Part shown: in pieces, positions 23,109-37,800 of the stretch
Layout: every line of letters starts with the position of its first letter
Position numbering within the stretch: position 1 is the first letter of the stretch
Assembly (NCBI GenBank): GCA_932294295.1
Contig: OW028575.1
Span: 42,814,753 to 42,878,752 of the forward strand
Source of the DNA: Alitta virens
Taxonomy: Eukaryota > Annelida > Polychaeta > Phyllodocida > Nereididae
DNA length: 64,000 bases
Direction: 5' to 3'
Notes under the pieces: generated by a model
Databases searched by the model: none
What the model was told of the DNA's origin: nothing
Seen by the model: the letters and a program-made list of their open reading frames with translations, nothing else
Made by a program: the position numbers and the translations under genes

Positions 23109-23122
23109 CCCCCCCCCCCCCC
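23109..23122. repeat. Poly-C tract (14)
   Basis: Uninterrupted run of 14 C. Confidence 0.9.
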
Positions 23123-24445
23123 TCTAGCATAACAACTAACAGCCCTTGGGTTAGCATGCTTGACATTACCTAGGGCTTGCGTCATGCCATATTGTTCATA
23201 GCATTGCAGTTGTGAGTGCAGTTTTTCAACCATGGTCATGATTCAGCAACAATAAGTTCTGCGATGACCACTCTGACAGCTTTGTCAAAGCAATGAGTTT
23301 TGTGCATGCATACAGTTCATTTAATGACTCCACGTACATACAACATGCCAGTGCTCTTTGAATGGCCAGCACAGCAGTAAAATCATGAAGGGAACACAAC
23401 CGCCCCTTTTTGTATCATTTGAAGCTTTTTTCCTGCAAGACCCTCGGGACATGGTATGATAATAACACGGACTGGAACAGACTGGTGCTTTCAACATTGT
23501 GCATACATTTGAAAGAACATCCACTGAAGTTTTCTCAACTCGAATTGTCTGAACTTGAGCATGTTCAACTTGGTTGACAAGTGTACTATTTTAAAACGTA
23601 TAGACAGACCTGTGCTCTTCAAGCAAGGGTTGTTGAATGTTCGGTTTGCATGCGCTGAATGGTCTCTCTTGGACTATCTTTAAGTTCTGAACTGTCTGGA
23701 TTCATGTGCACGCAAACAATCCGCGTCTGTATGCTATGCAACAACTCCAGGCCAGGCGTGTTGACATCAATCAAATGTGCAAAAACGAGTTAGGTCGACA
23801 AAAATGCATGAGTTATAGACAATATAGGACTCTCCATGGGTAGTGCCTTCAAGGGGGTGAACCTGGCTGTGTCAGACCATCATAAATATTCCTGTAAAAA
23901 GGCAAAAAAAAAAAGGTTTCCTAGAAAGGTTTTTGCATGTTACACAAAGGACTGGGTGATCAGTCATTGAGTCATACTAAACTGACATTTCGCAGACGAC
24001 TGTATAATATTGGCGCGGCTTCGTGCTGGACTTGCATAACCTCATTTGCATGACGTTCTATAGACTTGAAATTGACATGGCATACCCAGAGACTGCAGAT
24101 TGTGCTCTTTAGCTGATATGGAACTGGGTTAGCTTGATAGCTGTTCGAGGTCTGCATTTCTCTGGCACGACTATTAGCTACTATTGGCAATATTTTGCAT
24201 TCTCCTTGACCAGGTTGTCACCATGAACGTCCCTGACTGTCTTTTTGGTCCTGACTTGACTGTGGAATCGAGCAAATTGGAAGTCCATATATGCCCCACC
24301 CTCCACCACCTGCAGATGCCCCCGTCAATTTTTCTAGAAAAGGCGGGGGAGGGGGTGTTCACGAATCTTCTGAAATGACCACGCTCCTGCTATGGTCCTA
24401 AAAATAGTGCTTATAATGAGGAGCTTTGTGTTGCTAATGAAAGTT

Positions 24446-24533
24446 GGGGGGGGGGGGGTTTCAAAATGCATCCGTGCAATGCTGCAGGGGATGAGGGGGG
24501 CAAAAGCATAATGACAAGGAATCCCCCCCCCCC
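24446..24533. repeat. Poly-G(13) and poly-C(11) inverted pair
   Basis: A run of 13 G (24446-24458) and a run of 11 C (24523-24533) face each other 64 bp apart and could form a hairpin stem. This mirrors the C17/G15 pair at 19.4 kb. Confidence 0.9.
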
Positions 24534-24861
24534 TGCTGCATGGTCTGGGGTAAACACCAGCTGGCACTGGTCAGTCTTGGTAGTGGTCATCTGAGAATGG
24601 ACATCCTGGATCGTCAGGGGTCATAGATCTGGGTGAGGGATCCAGAGCATGGGAAGGGGGTGGGGGTGGGAGACCAACTGGTTTTATGGCAGCCACTTGT
24701 TTACTAGGCAAACACTTGCAGCCTTGTGGAGTGCGCCATGACGGCATGTTCGGCAAATCTTGTCAAAGAACATAGTGCAGCAGGGTAGCTGTGAGAGAAT
24801 TCGAATATTTTCATTTTTTTTGTCATGAGTCTCATGACTCATTTCATCTCAAGAGTGTTTC

Positions 24862-24880
24862 AAAAAAAAAAAAAAAAAAA
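24862..24880 (+). repeat. Poly-A tract (19)
   Basis: Run of 19 A; no retrotransposed sequence with target duplications could be defined next to it. Confidence 0.85.
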
Positions 24881-25528
24881 CTACCCAGACTTAAATTTCT
24901 GATGTTTGCTGAAAATGAGACGCGAAATTTGACTAAAAATACCGAAGTTAAACGATTGAAATGGTCGAATATCGTCTGCTGACTGCTCGTGGCTTCGACA
25001 AGCTGGAGTGCACTGTGACCCAGTTCTGTCATCCAATATGGGTTTGCTCATGCAACTTGCTATTATGGGAATGTTTGGTTTGCCATCACATTAAGATCTC
25101 TACTGGCCTTGGCAAGCCGGCTTATCTATTTTGATTAAAGGGGGACAGTTGACAGGCCGTTTCTTTGTAGCCGATTTCCATAGAGCCGATTTGACTGCGA
25201 TGTCCGTGTCTGAAGCATTAATTAGCATTGAAAGGACCCGTCTTTCTTGGGGCCTTGTTCAATTTTGACGGATATACAATTTTGATGTATAAATATACAA
25301 TTTATTTACTGTAGTGCACTTTTATTTATTTATAAATGAATAAATAGATTTAGAAAGGTAGATCTATATTGATTCCTCACATTGGATTATCAGGAAATTG
25401 GACATGAAGCACACGTCTATATGATGACCATTAATTGTGTATTTTCCATTACATTGCAGAACTTTGTGTGCGAATAAACAGTTGAGATGGAGTGATTGGA
25501 GCTGATCATTGCACCATCTTTGTTGAAC

Positions 25529-25582
25529 ATGGATTTACCAGAGGAAACAGAGCTGCTTCCCAGAGGACAACAGTCACTATAG
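25529..25582 (+). promoter_or_regulatory. uORF upstream of the BAHCC1-like start codon
   Basis: An ATG in strong context (AACATGG) opens a 17-codon uORF, MDLPEETELLPRGQQSL, whose TAG ends 6 nt before the main ATG at 25589. A minimal ATG-GAG-TGA uORF lies at 25487-25495. Such close spacing would make main-ORF translation depend on reinitiation or leaky scanning. This assumes that transcripts include the 25460-25588 leader. Confidence 0.5.
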
Positions 25583-25588
25583 CCTAAC

Positions 25589-25826
25589 ATGGACGGTCGG
25601 CCTGATTACTCGGCCCTGGAGCGCAGTCGGTTGTACGGGGGGCTGCATGGGGCAGGGACTGGTCTAATCCACGGGGCTCCCCCGCCTCCTCACTACGCCG
25701 ACCTGGCCCCTGGCCGCTCCCCTGCTCCTCCAGGCCCCGTGGACCCCCTGGCCGCCGCCGCCGCTGCCCACTACCAGGCCCGCTTCATGTCCCCCGGCCA
25801 CCCCAGCATGCCCCAGCTCTCATCCA
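25589..25826 (+). CDS. BAHCC1-like exon 1 (start codon)
   Basis: The ATG is in good context (AACATGG) and opens MDGRPDYSALERSRLYGG, then a Pro- and Ala-rich stretch including six Ala in a row and ARFMSPGHPSMPQLSS. It ends ATCCA|GTGAGT in phase 1. The exon is clearly GC-richer than the flanks. Its leader begins at about 25460 after a TTGCAG acceptor. Confidence 0.85.
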
Positions 25827-28800
25827 GTGAGTATGATTTGGTTATTCTTGCATTAGCTGTTCTGTTTGCCTGTGCCGAGTGAGTGAGTAAATGTGTGTCA
25901 TGGTTCAGACCAAATATATATATATATATTATGAGCTAGCTGTTACAAACACTTGTAGATTGCGGATCGTACAACATTTCAACATGCCATTTGTTAATCT
26001 TCTAGCCTACTAGCAGGCCTATATTCTGGCACAGGCCTAGGCCTCCGCGCCTGAATGCCGGCCCCATCACCGCGCTTGTTAACCTTTCAAAGGATTCATG
26101 ATTTGAATACAGGCCTAGAGGCCTATTATGTTCTCAGTTCAGACAGAGGCCAAGGACATCCCTTGAATGGAACGATGTCACCTGGATTTCAAATGAGCCT
26201 TGGTTGCGGCATCATAGCAAAATTCTTGATTTGTACAATGTGACAGTACACCGCTTTCGCCAATCAATTTCGTGGCTGCTGGGGGCTGTTTGGCCGGAGT
26301 ATACTTGGCCGCCATGGGCTCCCCTACCCCCCTCGAATCTCAAATTTATTCTGGGTCATGAAAACCGCTGCTTGCCAACAACAGAAAGCTGTATAAACCT
26401 CTAGCGGGGATAACGATCTGTATTCTGTCTGGGGTGAAACATGACGTCCTGTTGAGAATAATTAGAGAGGCATGTTATTTTAGTTGGTGAAGATCGGCGT
26501 TCTTTCGAGAGCTCCCATGCCAAGCAACATGGCCGCCTGTCTTGTTTACGTTTCCAAAACCCTAGCATATCTGAGGTTGCTGCAGCCTTGCATTGCACTA
26601 GTTGACGATGTCAACTGTCCAGTCATCACCTTTCCTATTTACCTTAACCGGGAAAATTGTTGTCATTACTCTCCAGAGCAAAAATATAGTGCTTGTGTGT
26701 CGGTAAAGCCTGTGCATACGCTGTGGAGGGAGGGATGGCACTTGGTGGCAAGTCGGATTTGTATTGGCAATGGAAGGTGTGGTGCTGTGCCAGGCACTGG
26801 CGTCACCCCGTCGGGGAAATCGATCCTTTGAAAAGAACGGCGCAAAAATAAATGGATCCCCGGCAACTTCGCTTGCTAAGGCCTGTGGCATTCCTCAAAA
26901 TGATCAGGCTGTCTCTGGCTAATTTTTTTACCTTTCCTCAAAGGTCTTGCTGAAAGAACGTGCAGTTGGCTTGCTTGCCTTTGAAACGTGGCCAAGGCAA
27001 TAGATCTATGCAGTGTGCAGTCCAACAAAACTATTCTTAACTGCAAAATGCTAGGTCGTCCTTCAGGCTAATGGAAAGCATGTTTTCCAATGAAAATAAC
27101 TCGCAGAAGGCGTACTGGCGCCCTGCAGAAGGAGAAAAAGGCCATTGCAAGATAGTCTTGCTGGTATTTGTTACACTCACACGTGTAGCACTATATAGTC
27201 TACCTGTGGGCCTTACACATAAAAAAATGTAATTTGGTCCTTGGCTTGAGAGGTTCCAAGTTAGTGTGTTTAAGTGTCATTTCAAGATTCGAGTTGCTTA
27301 TAATGCATATATGTAGATATTTGGATGTCCACCGCAAGATCTACTTACTAAGTCACCGTTATTCATTCGTGTTTTAAAACCTGGTCCTTTTAAGTAAAGA
27401 CATCGTATTTCCATGGTGGCTTCATGGCAATTCAAATCGGTATTCTCACGATTTCATGCGGTTTTGTTGTAAAATGAATCGTTGACTGATTACACTGGTC
27501 CTACGAGATTAAATGGTGCATTTTTTTTTGAAAGACGACTGAAGATTTCACACCTACATAAACTCCTTGAAACCTTGAAGGATACAAAAATACATTTATC
27601 AAACACGTGCAGTTTTATTATTCAAATTAGAAAATAAGTGTGATTTCCTGTTGCAGTGATGACACTCGACTAATCAATGCACTCCTCAAGGTTAAAATTG
27701 TCATGGCTAGTTACATGATCATTGAATGCATGGGAATACATGTCACTTGATCGTGTTAGCATTGAATGGACATATGGTTCACATTTACACACAATCAGAT
27801 CATTCACCAGTGGCCTTGTGGCTCTGTTTACAATTTGGGATGTTTCAGCTTGCTAAATTTGTTGCACATGAGTCTGAAATAACTTGGCTAGCTCAGATTG
27901 ACTAAATTAGCTCCCTTGGATACATGGTCAGTTTTTCTGTGAACCCAAAAATGCTGATTGTGCTGGTAGTGAAAGAGTACTGACTTGGAAGTACTGGTAA
28001 TCATCAGTGACGGTTGTACTGTTAATTGCAGCCATGTTGGCTTCATGTATATAGTAGTCCTGTTCTTTTTCGTGGTATTTTTGCAACAGGTTGAATAAAT
28101 ATTGCCTGGACTATCACCATGTAACACTCATTGAAAATGAGTAATTAGGTTTTATCAGATGACTCAGTGAGAACATCATAAAAAATTTCAAGAAGCACAG
28201 AAGTTGATATTGCCGATTCATGGCATGAAAATAATGATTGTGGAAAAATAACAGTGTGTGCACTCATTATTTTTCAAAAAATAGATTCAGGTAGGCAGGA
28301 AGGCTGTGAAACAGCGTGCACATATATAATGCCACGAAAAAATATAAAGACTGCTGCATGGCCCTCATTCTGCGAACTCGGACGCAAATGAGGCTTGCTT
28401 GGCTATGTATATAGTGACCATCCAATTGCCGTTTATCAGAATGTAGATTGTAGAATAATTTGAAAGGTCAATACATGTATCTGTTGGATTATATCGTTTC
28501 TAAAGAGGACTTATATTACGAAAGAGATGTCTTGCATGGGGATGCATCAGGCTTGTCGTATTGATAAAAGTCGACCAGTCCTTGGCAATCATTTCTCACA
28601 TTCATCTCCAGGCTGTGTGACCACTGCATCAGTGAATAAAGTCATTTGATCTGCCTCTGACGTGGTTTACCTCCTGGAATCGGCATTGAGACGTTCGGTC
28701 TTTCACTGAAATTTGCGCCGTTTGCAGCCCCAGGCTAAATCTTTGTTTCCAAGGACTGGGCAGCAAAATGTTATCTCTTAGCTTATTATTGTCCTCTGTG

Positions 28801-31800
28801 TTATGCTTGGCTGACAGTGTCATTTACAGTCCACAATCAATGCTTCAATGAATTTGTAAAGGACTCCCAACAAAACACTGTTTTCGCATGCTTTTTACCA
28901 ACTTTCCAATGTTTTATTGCGAAATTTATTGGCTTGGTTTGAAGTTTTTTTATTGTTAAAACTTTTACTCCGAATGTGAGTTAGTTTTGTTGGCAATTTC
29001 TATTGAGTAATTTTAAAGTGTCGTGATAATATTTACTCCTATATCTGTTTATGAATTTATTATACGGTGCCCTGAATCAGAGCCTCTGATTTTGTGAATG
29101 TAGTTATGAGAGCTTCCCTGTCGGTTTTCTCTTGAACTTTTCCTTTTTTTTTTTATCCTGATAAAATTGAATACGGTATGCTCTCAATGGCATGATATTT
29201 CATAATAATGTTAACTGATGCATGAAGGCCAATTTTCTTCGGCTTTCAATAAACTCAATATGAGGCGTGTGAGGCTGAAAACGAAAATTGAAAGGAAGTG
29301 TTTTATTATTTATTAAAATATATTTAAACAGGTACACGATTTCAGCAAAAACTGTTTTGCAAATAGGTCCTGTAAGTACTTCGATACATAAAACATAAAT
29401 TAAAACACATAATAAACAATAGAATAGAAATAAGCTAAATTAATATATAATGTCTATAGCATATATATGCAGTGACCATGGACGTTGCTAGGACTGCAGA
29501 TGCGGATACAACATATATTAGCACTATGCTATAGAATAATACGATTTCGTCTATTACCTACATTAAGTGTTGACACTGCAGATGCTGTAGCTATAGGCAG
29601 CAGTTGGCTATTGACACTGCACATGCTGCAGACGAAGAGGGCACCACCCTCGGGTGAAGGAGCCATCATAGAGGTCATTTGGTGCAGGAGGCAATGGTTG
29701 ATCCCAAATCACAGAGAGAAAGCCCATTAGCCAGATCATGTTCCCCAACTGTGTCAGTGAAGGGGCCGATCATCCTAACTGGGGGCCAAACTTCTTGGTG
29801 AAAGTACCAACTTTCCCAGCAAGGTGGTCAACCTTCCTGCTGTGGGGAGAAACTACTGGGTGAAGGGGCCCACCTCCTCAACCAGGGCCAATCTCCCCAA
29901 CCAGGGCCAATCTCTATGCTGGCTTCTTCACTGGGAAGAGAGGATGGCCCCTTCTCCTGGCAGGAGGGTTAGGGAGATGCCAGGGCCCCCTTCACCAAAT
30001 GATTGCTCCTTCACAATCACGGGCATTCATGGCCTTTCATCAAATAACCAAAAAAAAAAGAAAATTGTTGAAATTCTGTGTGATTTTCAAAGTGAATGAG
30101 ATTTTGGCATTGCCTGGACTGGCTAGACGGCCGTATATTATACTGTACATTATACTAGGCGCTAGTAGGTGGGTCAACTGTTGTTAATCAAAAGTTGTCA
30201 GTCACCTTGACATTTACGTCAAAGCAATCAGATTAATGACGTAACCCTATTACGTCAGAACGTAGCTTTCCTGATCACTGAACCCGCAGACACCATATGG
30301 TCAAGGCATTTATTGCACTGATTGCAAACAATACAATGTATTACATGCTGATTCGTTGGAAGTAGATACTTTAGGACAGAATTCCAGAAAACAATGGATA
30401 TGTCGAGTGCCTGCCATTGTGAACAATTCATAAATAGCAGAATAACTTCTATATGTGATGTTCCGAAGTTACCCAAATTCACAAGGGAATGCTGTGTAGA
30501 AGCTACAGCCAATGTCAGATGATGTCAGATGTCATTTCCAACTTTTGCATCTGGCCATCTGGATTGTCTTTCAGGGCAAGGTACCACGTGGGACAGGGGT
30601 ACGGTCTTATGCAGTCCCCTTCCCCATGAATGGATTTATTGGGGGTTGTTTCTCCATGGTCTGTGCATTGAAGTATTAGATCCATGGTCTGTCAGTCACT
30701 AGTGCTTCAAATAAGATAACGGATTTGGACTTTTTTTTAAATCAAACTCACGTTGAATGTGTGCATGCTTTTTATATATTAAAGCTTGTAGATAGAATTT
30801 ATTTCCAAATAGGGAAGACAGTCATATTGGGCTTGCAAATGGTACATAATAACAGGGAGGGGTGAAGGAAAATGACACATGTCGAAAATGAAATTATTTT
30901 TTATAGAGAATACATGAGCCTTCAATATTTGAATATTTTATGAATATCTTTTCAAATTATAAAATGGATAGCTTCAAACCAATGGAATTTTGTTTACTGT
31001 TGCCTGTGGCTAGCCAAATTATTTGGCAATTTTTCTATTGCCGAATGTTAGATCACATTTCTTGGCAGAACCTTTCAGGGTGGACAATTTCTGTCGGGAC
31101 CAGTTTGACTGATGTGTTTACACTTAAAATTTGTGTGCAGTTTTTGGGAGGTGATATTGACATGAAAATGACAGAAACACTCCAGTGATGAATATGCAAC
31201 CTTCATTTGCAAGTTAAAAACAGTGTTTTGTCATTTAAATGCTCGCTTCATTGACACTTAATATGGGTCCTTGAAGTCCATGGATGATGCTTATGTCATG
31301 AAAATAAGCTTAACTGGATCAACAACTTGATGAATGATTTTATAATTACTTTTTTAATAGACTTTGAAAGAAGTTGGCTTTGTTTTTCTGAAGGTTTAAA
31401 TGTATTCACCTTGTTATTTAGTCCACCATTCTTCTTCTTTAACATAATAATTACAATATAGAACTGTTTAGGACACAATGATATTAAATCATTAATACTG
31501 CCAATTTCATAGACTTGGAAACTGAATGGCAGAGGACGTCAAGTGAATTCAAGGCTCTTATTGGCTGAGGGACTACCTTAACCAATGGGAGTTGGATTCA
31601 CACGACGACTTGATGTGATGACGTCCTCTGGAGTTTAACGTCTATGAGATTAGTTTCTAAGTATATGAAACAGGCTGTAATGACAATGTAAATAATATAT
31701 TTTGGTTGATCTAAAAGTAAAGACTCTCACATTATAAAAGACCTGGAATAAGGCTTATTTAACAAATAGAACTTTTTCCCCCCAATAATGTCAAGGTTTT

Positions 31801-34800
31801 TTTTCTTTAAAAAAGTATAGAAATTAATTATAACCGAAATGCTTTGCATGTTAATTGATTGTTATATAAATTCGTGTAGTGTTGTAAGTTGCCTGTATAG
31901 GTCGGATTGAAACGGGTCATAATTTACAGTAATTCAGGATTCTTTAAGGCACCTGTACAAGACTACAATGAATTAAGGTTCTTCATACCGATCTAGATAG
32001 TCCTGAGCATGATTTAGCTGATGATTAACATGAAATATGATGCTCTATTGCATTTAGTATTGCCATGAGTACTTGACTAAATCGTTCATTTGTCGTTTCA
32101 GGGAGCGGTTATGAGCTGATGGGCCATTATTTGGGCTCAGCCACTTCAGACCACTACAAGGCTATGCTGCCCCTGCATCCATTCTGGCACCACGCACCAC
32201 TCTCTGCCCAAGGTAAGTTGAGATATTTTAGGACAATTTTCTTTAAGTTGCCCAATCACTTTCAGAAGATATAATGTAAAAATGAATCCAATAATTTCAT
32301 CTTCCTAGAATGGTACACTGTACAGTCACTTCTGTGTCTTTTGAAGTTGAAATTAATAATATTTGCTCTATGTAAAGAGTATGTCTGCAGCATAAACCAT
32401 GGAAGTGATAACGAGTATAGGTGTGATAAACAAAATCAAAAAGGTATCCGACATTTTGACTTATATAATTTTCCTGTCTAAAGGCTGAAGTTTTCATGAA
32501 ACGTAGGAACTAAACTTAGCTGGCATGGTCGTTCCTCCCGCCGGAATTTGTGAAATAAGCTCAACTTTCAGATGTTCAAAGGTTATTGAAATTTATGGTA
32601 TTTCGTGGCAGTGCTATAACCCGTGTCATAGCATTTCGTGATTGTTCAGTTGTGACTTTGCAAGCTGTTTCCAGTTATAACTTAACTCGGGAACTGTAAG
32701 CGATTTGGACGTCATAAATTGATAACAGGACACGGGTTCAGGACCTCATGAACAAACTGAAGCTCAACAGTTTGATCAGGTTAAGTTGGCCTGAAATACA
32801 GGTCAGAGGGAAACATAATAAAAGCATGGGCTACTTTTTAATCCATGATACAATGTAAAAGCCAAACTAAAGGGACTAAAGAAAAAACGATTTCAACATG
32901 CTTCGACCCTCTTTGACCTGCCAAGGTCAAGGTGTCAGCATGTCATGAGTGTTTATGACGAGGTCATATGATGTCTGAATGTGAGGTCATTTGTATCAAC
33001 ACCCGCGACCCTATCTGTCGACTGTCTGCCTTCCATTATATCAACTTGAGCCCGGGGCACCAGTTACTGAGCAGATTATCTTTCCCTTTTTTCTCAGCCC
33101 GGTAATTTTCCCGCCATTTTGGTGAAATATAGTCGGCCAGATGTTGATCGTTACATAACACTTACTTCGATGTTATTGTTTTTATAGTTGAGACTTAACA
33201 AACCTCCAGGAATTATAGGAATAGTGTCTATTGATAAAAATCAGTGTGTAATGAATGAAAAGAAACCTGGTTGTGGCGAAGACTAGCAATAGGGTCCTTG
33301 TTATGTCAGGTAACCTCGTGTAAACAAGTCTAGACTGACACGTTGGAACAAATGTGAGTGTGTTTGAGACATTCCCTCACACTCTTTTTGGCCATTAATT
33401 ATGCAATGCCTTGAGCGAGCGTCTGTTGTTCTGGTGCGAATACATTCTCATCCGCTTCAAGGTTAATGACAGGACTGACTTCCAGACAGAATAGGTTGGA
33501 CAAACATAAATACAACAATAGGGCGAAGATATATAGATGAATAGGTAAATACATAGATAGTCATTAAATAGATAGTCATTAGATATATCTATAAGTATAG
33601 TAGATCTATAGTAGAAAGATATATAGTTTAGAGATAGATAGATCTTGGATAAATTAGACCTAATTCCTCCAAGGATAGATAGATGGAAAGATGGATAGAT
33701 AGTTAGTCATTAGATATATCTATAAGTAGACATATCTATAGTAGATATATCTATAGTAGAAAGATCTATAGTAGATAGATATTTCTTGGAGAAATTAGAC
33801 CTAATTCCTCCAAGGATAGATAGATAGATGGAAAGAAAGTTAGATAGATAGATAGACAGTCTTAAGACTTTTTTAAGACCGACGATCTGTCTTTTTGAAG
33901 GATAATGTAATTTTTCCATCCAATTTGTCAGCCTATCTTTGGCATTATTTCAATATAATTCCAATCAAGGAAGCAGATATGAGTGAACAGGTTCCTTTCA
34001 GTCAACAAAAAAGGCGTGTGGATTATTTGTGTTGCCATAGAAACACCACTTTGGAAGGTCTTTATGATTGATACAGCCTCATTGATAAGACCCTTGCCGA
34101 TAAGATACAGCTAACAGGTTCATGAGAAGGTCTCCTAATATTTTCATGTTTACTCTCAGATATGAAATTATGAATTTGTAATGCGGCTATCAGCATATCA
34201 AAAACATGCTTATATTTGAATGTTGGTTTGGTCCATGGTTTGGTGGAGTCCTTGAATGTGTCAAGGGTCAAATGGAAAATATTTCTGGAAATGACATCCA
34301 GGGGCGGATGCAAAACATTCCAAACGACGAAGGGAGGTGGTAGATAGATTAATCATTTCATTCAGAATGGCTTGGATCCGGGTCGGGCTGATTCTCCGAA
34401 CCTATTAGAACCCTGTTGTTGAACCATGTTTTCTGGTCTGAATGACTAGGATTACAAGAATGGAATCTAGAGATAATGCATTGTGAATTGAGAGAGCTGT
34501 GTAGAACGCACCATGGGATAGAACTTGGAAGCTTTGGGTTGTAAGAGCTCAGTGCGATTGCGATCAAAAAAAAAAAAGATGAGAAAAGAACTCAACAAAA
34601 GCCGTTGGTGGCCCAGGAAGACCTACACATCGACCTGAAACTCGGAACAACCGGCAAAAGCTCTTCTCCAATTCTATTCCACACCGCACCAGCGCGTCGT
34701 GTCATGAATGACAACGTACCGTCATTCAAATGAGATGTGACGTCATTCAAGCTGAATGGGCTGTAAGGTTTAGTCGATATTGATTTTGTTTGGGTTCGAT

Positions 34801-37800
34801 TTCTGGCTCGTTTGACGAATTTACATATTGTATAGTATTTATTTGTTTTCGCAAGATGTAGTAAGTAGTATGGACTGATATATATGCTATTGACTATACA
34901 TCATACGTCCATGTCTACACTGGGTTCGAATTATCGGCCTCTTTATTTACGGTAACTCTTCATTTCGTTCTCATGAGACATTAAATTGGACGTGCCTTGT
35001 ACTCTGGTGTCTATGCTGAGACAAGAAGGCCTTTAAGACCCCACCCAATGGGAAAATGTTTAGGCCTAGACGTCTAGTGCATGTAGTGAGGCATGGTGTG
35101 GACTCCCAGCTTTATCTCATCATTACGTCAATCTTTGGCAGCTGGTCATATAACACATTGGTCCCACATTGGAATTGTACACCTAGTATTTTTGGTTACT
35201 GTGCTTCGGTATATATTGAAGCTTAAACTTTTGCAGCTGAGACACTGTCATGTTAATGATTCACCTATGACATCACATCTTTCGGGCATGCGCATTGCTC
35301 GGCAAATTGCATTGATTCGCGCCGAAATCTTTTACAAGCAGACGACAATTGTTGTAATGTCTGAAACGATCCATCAACGAGAGCTGGTTGTTCCTTTCCT
35401 TTAAGAAAAAAGGGCTTCTCTATGGTTTTATTTGTCTGGCTTGAGCCCTGTTTTGGCTGTCCTCGCAAATGTTGTGTTGTAGGACAGGAAGAAACGAACG
35501 CCTCCATTTATCAAAAAATCTCTGCTCCCTCTCTCCCCGAATGGCCCTTCATTCAATCTGGGATGAATGTCGTTTCCTGGCGATGCTCGTCTCGCCGTGT
35601 TCCAAATGCCAGTGCAATGCATACCGCCATTTTCTTGTCTTTCGTATTTATGGGAAAAGGACTGCAGCTGCTGATCCTGATCTTGTAAACCTCAACCCGT
35701 GTTGTGTTAGGAATATTGATGAAAGTTAGGACTTTGGATCATACCATGCTTGCATGTCTGTACTCATTAGCTGTTTTGGGGTCTACCTCCAGAAAACAAA
35801 AGACTGCAGCTACTTGCGAGCTCAGCTGAAATGATGCGGCTGAATGTTAGTCTTCATCCGTGTGATCCATTTTCCCAATTAGTATCATCATCTTGCACGC
35901 GTGGCGCACGTGGTAGAGCTTAGTGTCATCGATCGAACGTTTTGCATACATTTTGCATTTGGAACGTTCGATTATAGGTTGCCAGCGCTGTTTGGCATTG
36001 GATATATAGACAAATAGTAGGCCTATTAGTTTCAAAACAAGCTCACCATATATATTGCTATTAGATATTATATGACACTTAGGGTATTGCTTATGTGACA
36101 CATGATACATATACAATATGAATTATGATATCTACTGATTAAAGAAACGCCCATACAATTTGTGAAATAGAGTCTCCCAATCACCGTGATGGACGGTAGA
36201 TGTGCATGATAGGTTAGTCTTCAAAATTGTTGAATTATGCATGTAAAGTAATTTATATGCACAGTTCATTGTTGTAATTTGTATTGTTCACATTGTCATA
36301 AAACTTGACACTTTTGGATTTGAATTATTTAACAAACGTGTCATGCAATGAAAATTCAATGCATATGATAATTTAGTGGATTTAATCAGAAATTTAAATA
36401 GGTATTAAACGAAATTGGGTTTCATGTTAAATGATATTTTATGCAATTGCTTATATTAATGAAATAGCAATATGTGCACAAATGGGAAATGCGTGAATCA
36501 ATGAGAATAGTGAATATCATTAGACATACAGAGAAATGTGTTGTGCTTTCATTCATTTCATTGCTATTTCCTCATCTGAAAGCTAAATAATTTTTAACTA
36601 CAAATGCATGAAATGTCTGCAGGGACCGGTTTTCACAATTCCACGAAATGAACGAGAAAATAGCCAGACTGGTCCCATGCCAACACTCTAGCAACACATA
36701 TGCATGAACAGGCTTCAAACAAAGAGGTAATGCAGGGGTATATGGAAAATTTCGAAATGCACTATTACCAAATGCATTGATATTGATATATTTCTACGGG
36801 CGGAATGCTAAAATACACTACAGATGTACACTAAGAACTTTTATTCATCGAAGTTTAAAGGACTACAACCAAATTTACCTTGAACATTTTGTTGAATTTC
36901 TTCAATATCAATTGAGTTGTGAAGTATAGGTAAATAAAGAAAAAACTCAGAAAATGTTAATATAGACCCAAGAATGATGTCGAAATTTCACAGTTGGGTT
37001 GAGCACTTAATCAGCTATAGGACTTGTCATTCGCCCCACTGGGTTCCTAGGGGTTCTCCAGATGTAATAAGGGTTCTTCAAATGTAATTAGGCCCATCTG
37101 AGAGATTTCTGCAATAAAAAGCAAATTGTTTTTTCTCTACTTCTAGACCATGGCTTTAGCATGGAAACAAGAGTAGACTCAGTTGGGTGAAATTTTCTCT
37201 AGGAATATGCAAAAGATATTGTGTACATACAATATAAGATATGAGAAAGGTAAACAGCTGATAATTCAACTTCACATGCTCTATATCGCTAAAAGTAGGT
37301 CAATTACTGCGCCAGTTGACTTCAATTTAGCGACGAACAAAATAGTTCTTTAAATACCACCGAATCTGGCGTTATTTAGGACTGTTAAGTGTTAAGCATG
37401 GACTGGAGCCATTTTGGAGTCTAATGATTGATAGAAACTGATGTAAACAGTCAAATTCCTTGCTCCCCCACCAGGATCGTTGCTCCTCCCGAAATCTGGC
37501 AGACCCTCAGGGCATTCGCGCTGAGCTAAGCGCCCCCTAGTGTCAGAGGGTCTGAGTAGGAGACTGGCTTCATATGTTTCACAGATAATATGGAAATTAA
37601 CAAACTGGTTCTCTTTATTACCTCATGTTATTCTCTAGCACTTTAATTTTGATCTGATGAATGGTTTTGAACTTTTAAACCCATGACCACCTGGCGATGT
37701 TTTGACCACTGTGGCCAATGGACCAGTCCTTGCCATTGTCAGTTGACAATAAGACTGTGTAGTCCAGTTGGTACATTCCATGAATGGTGGTACTTAATAC

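Noticed and set aside
29485..30187. Overlapping ORFs in a GC-rich patch of intron 1
   Set aside because: The patch contains short tandem duplications that keep frames open; no domain or splice framing.
35890..35985. tRNA-like sequence with inverted ATCGAACGTT arms
   Set aside because: An A-box-like TGGCGCACGTG is present, but the B box is degenerate and no cloverleaf or target duplications can be drawn; too weak for a tRNA or SINE call.
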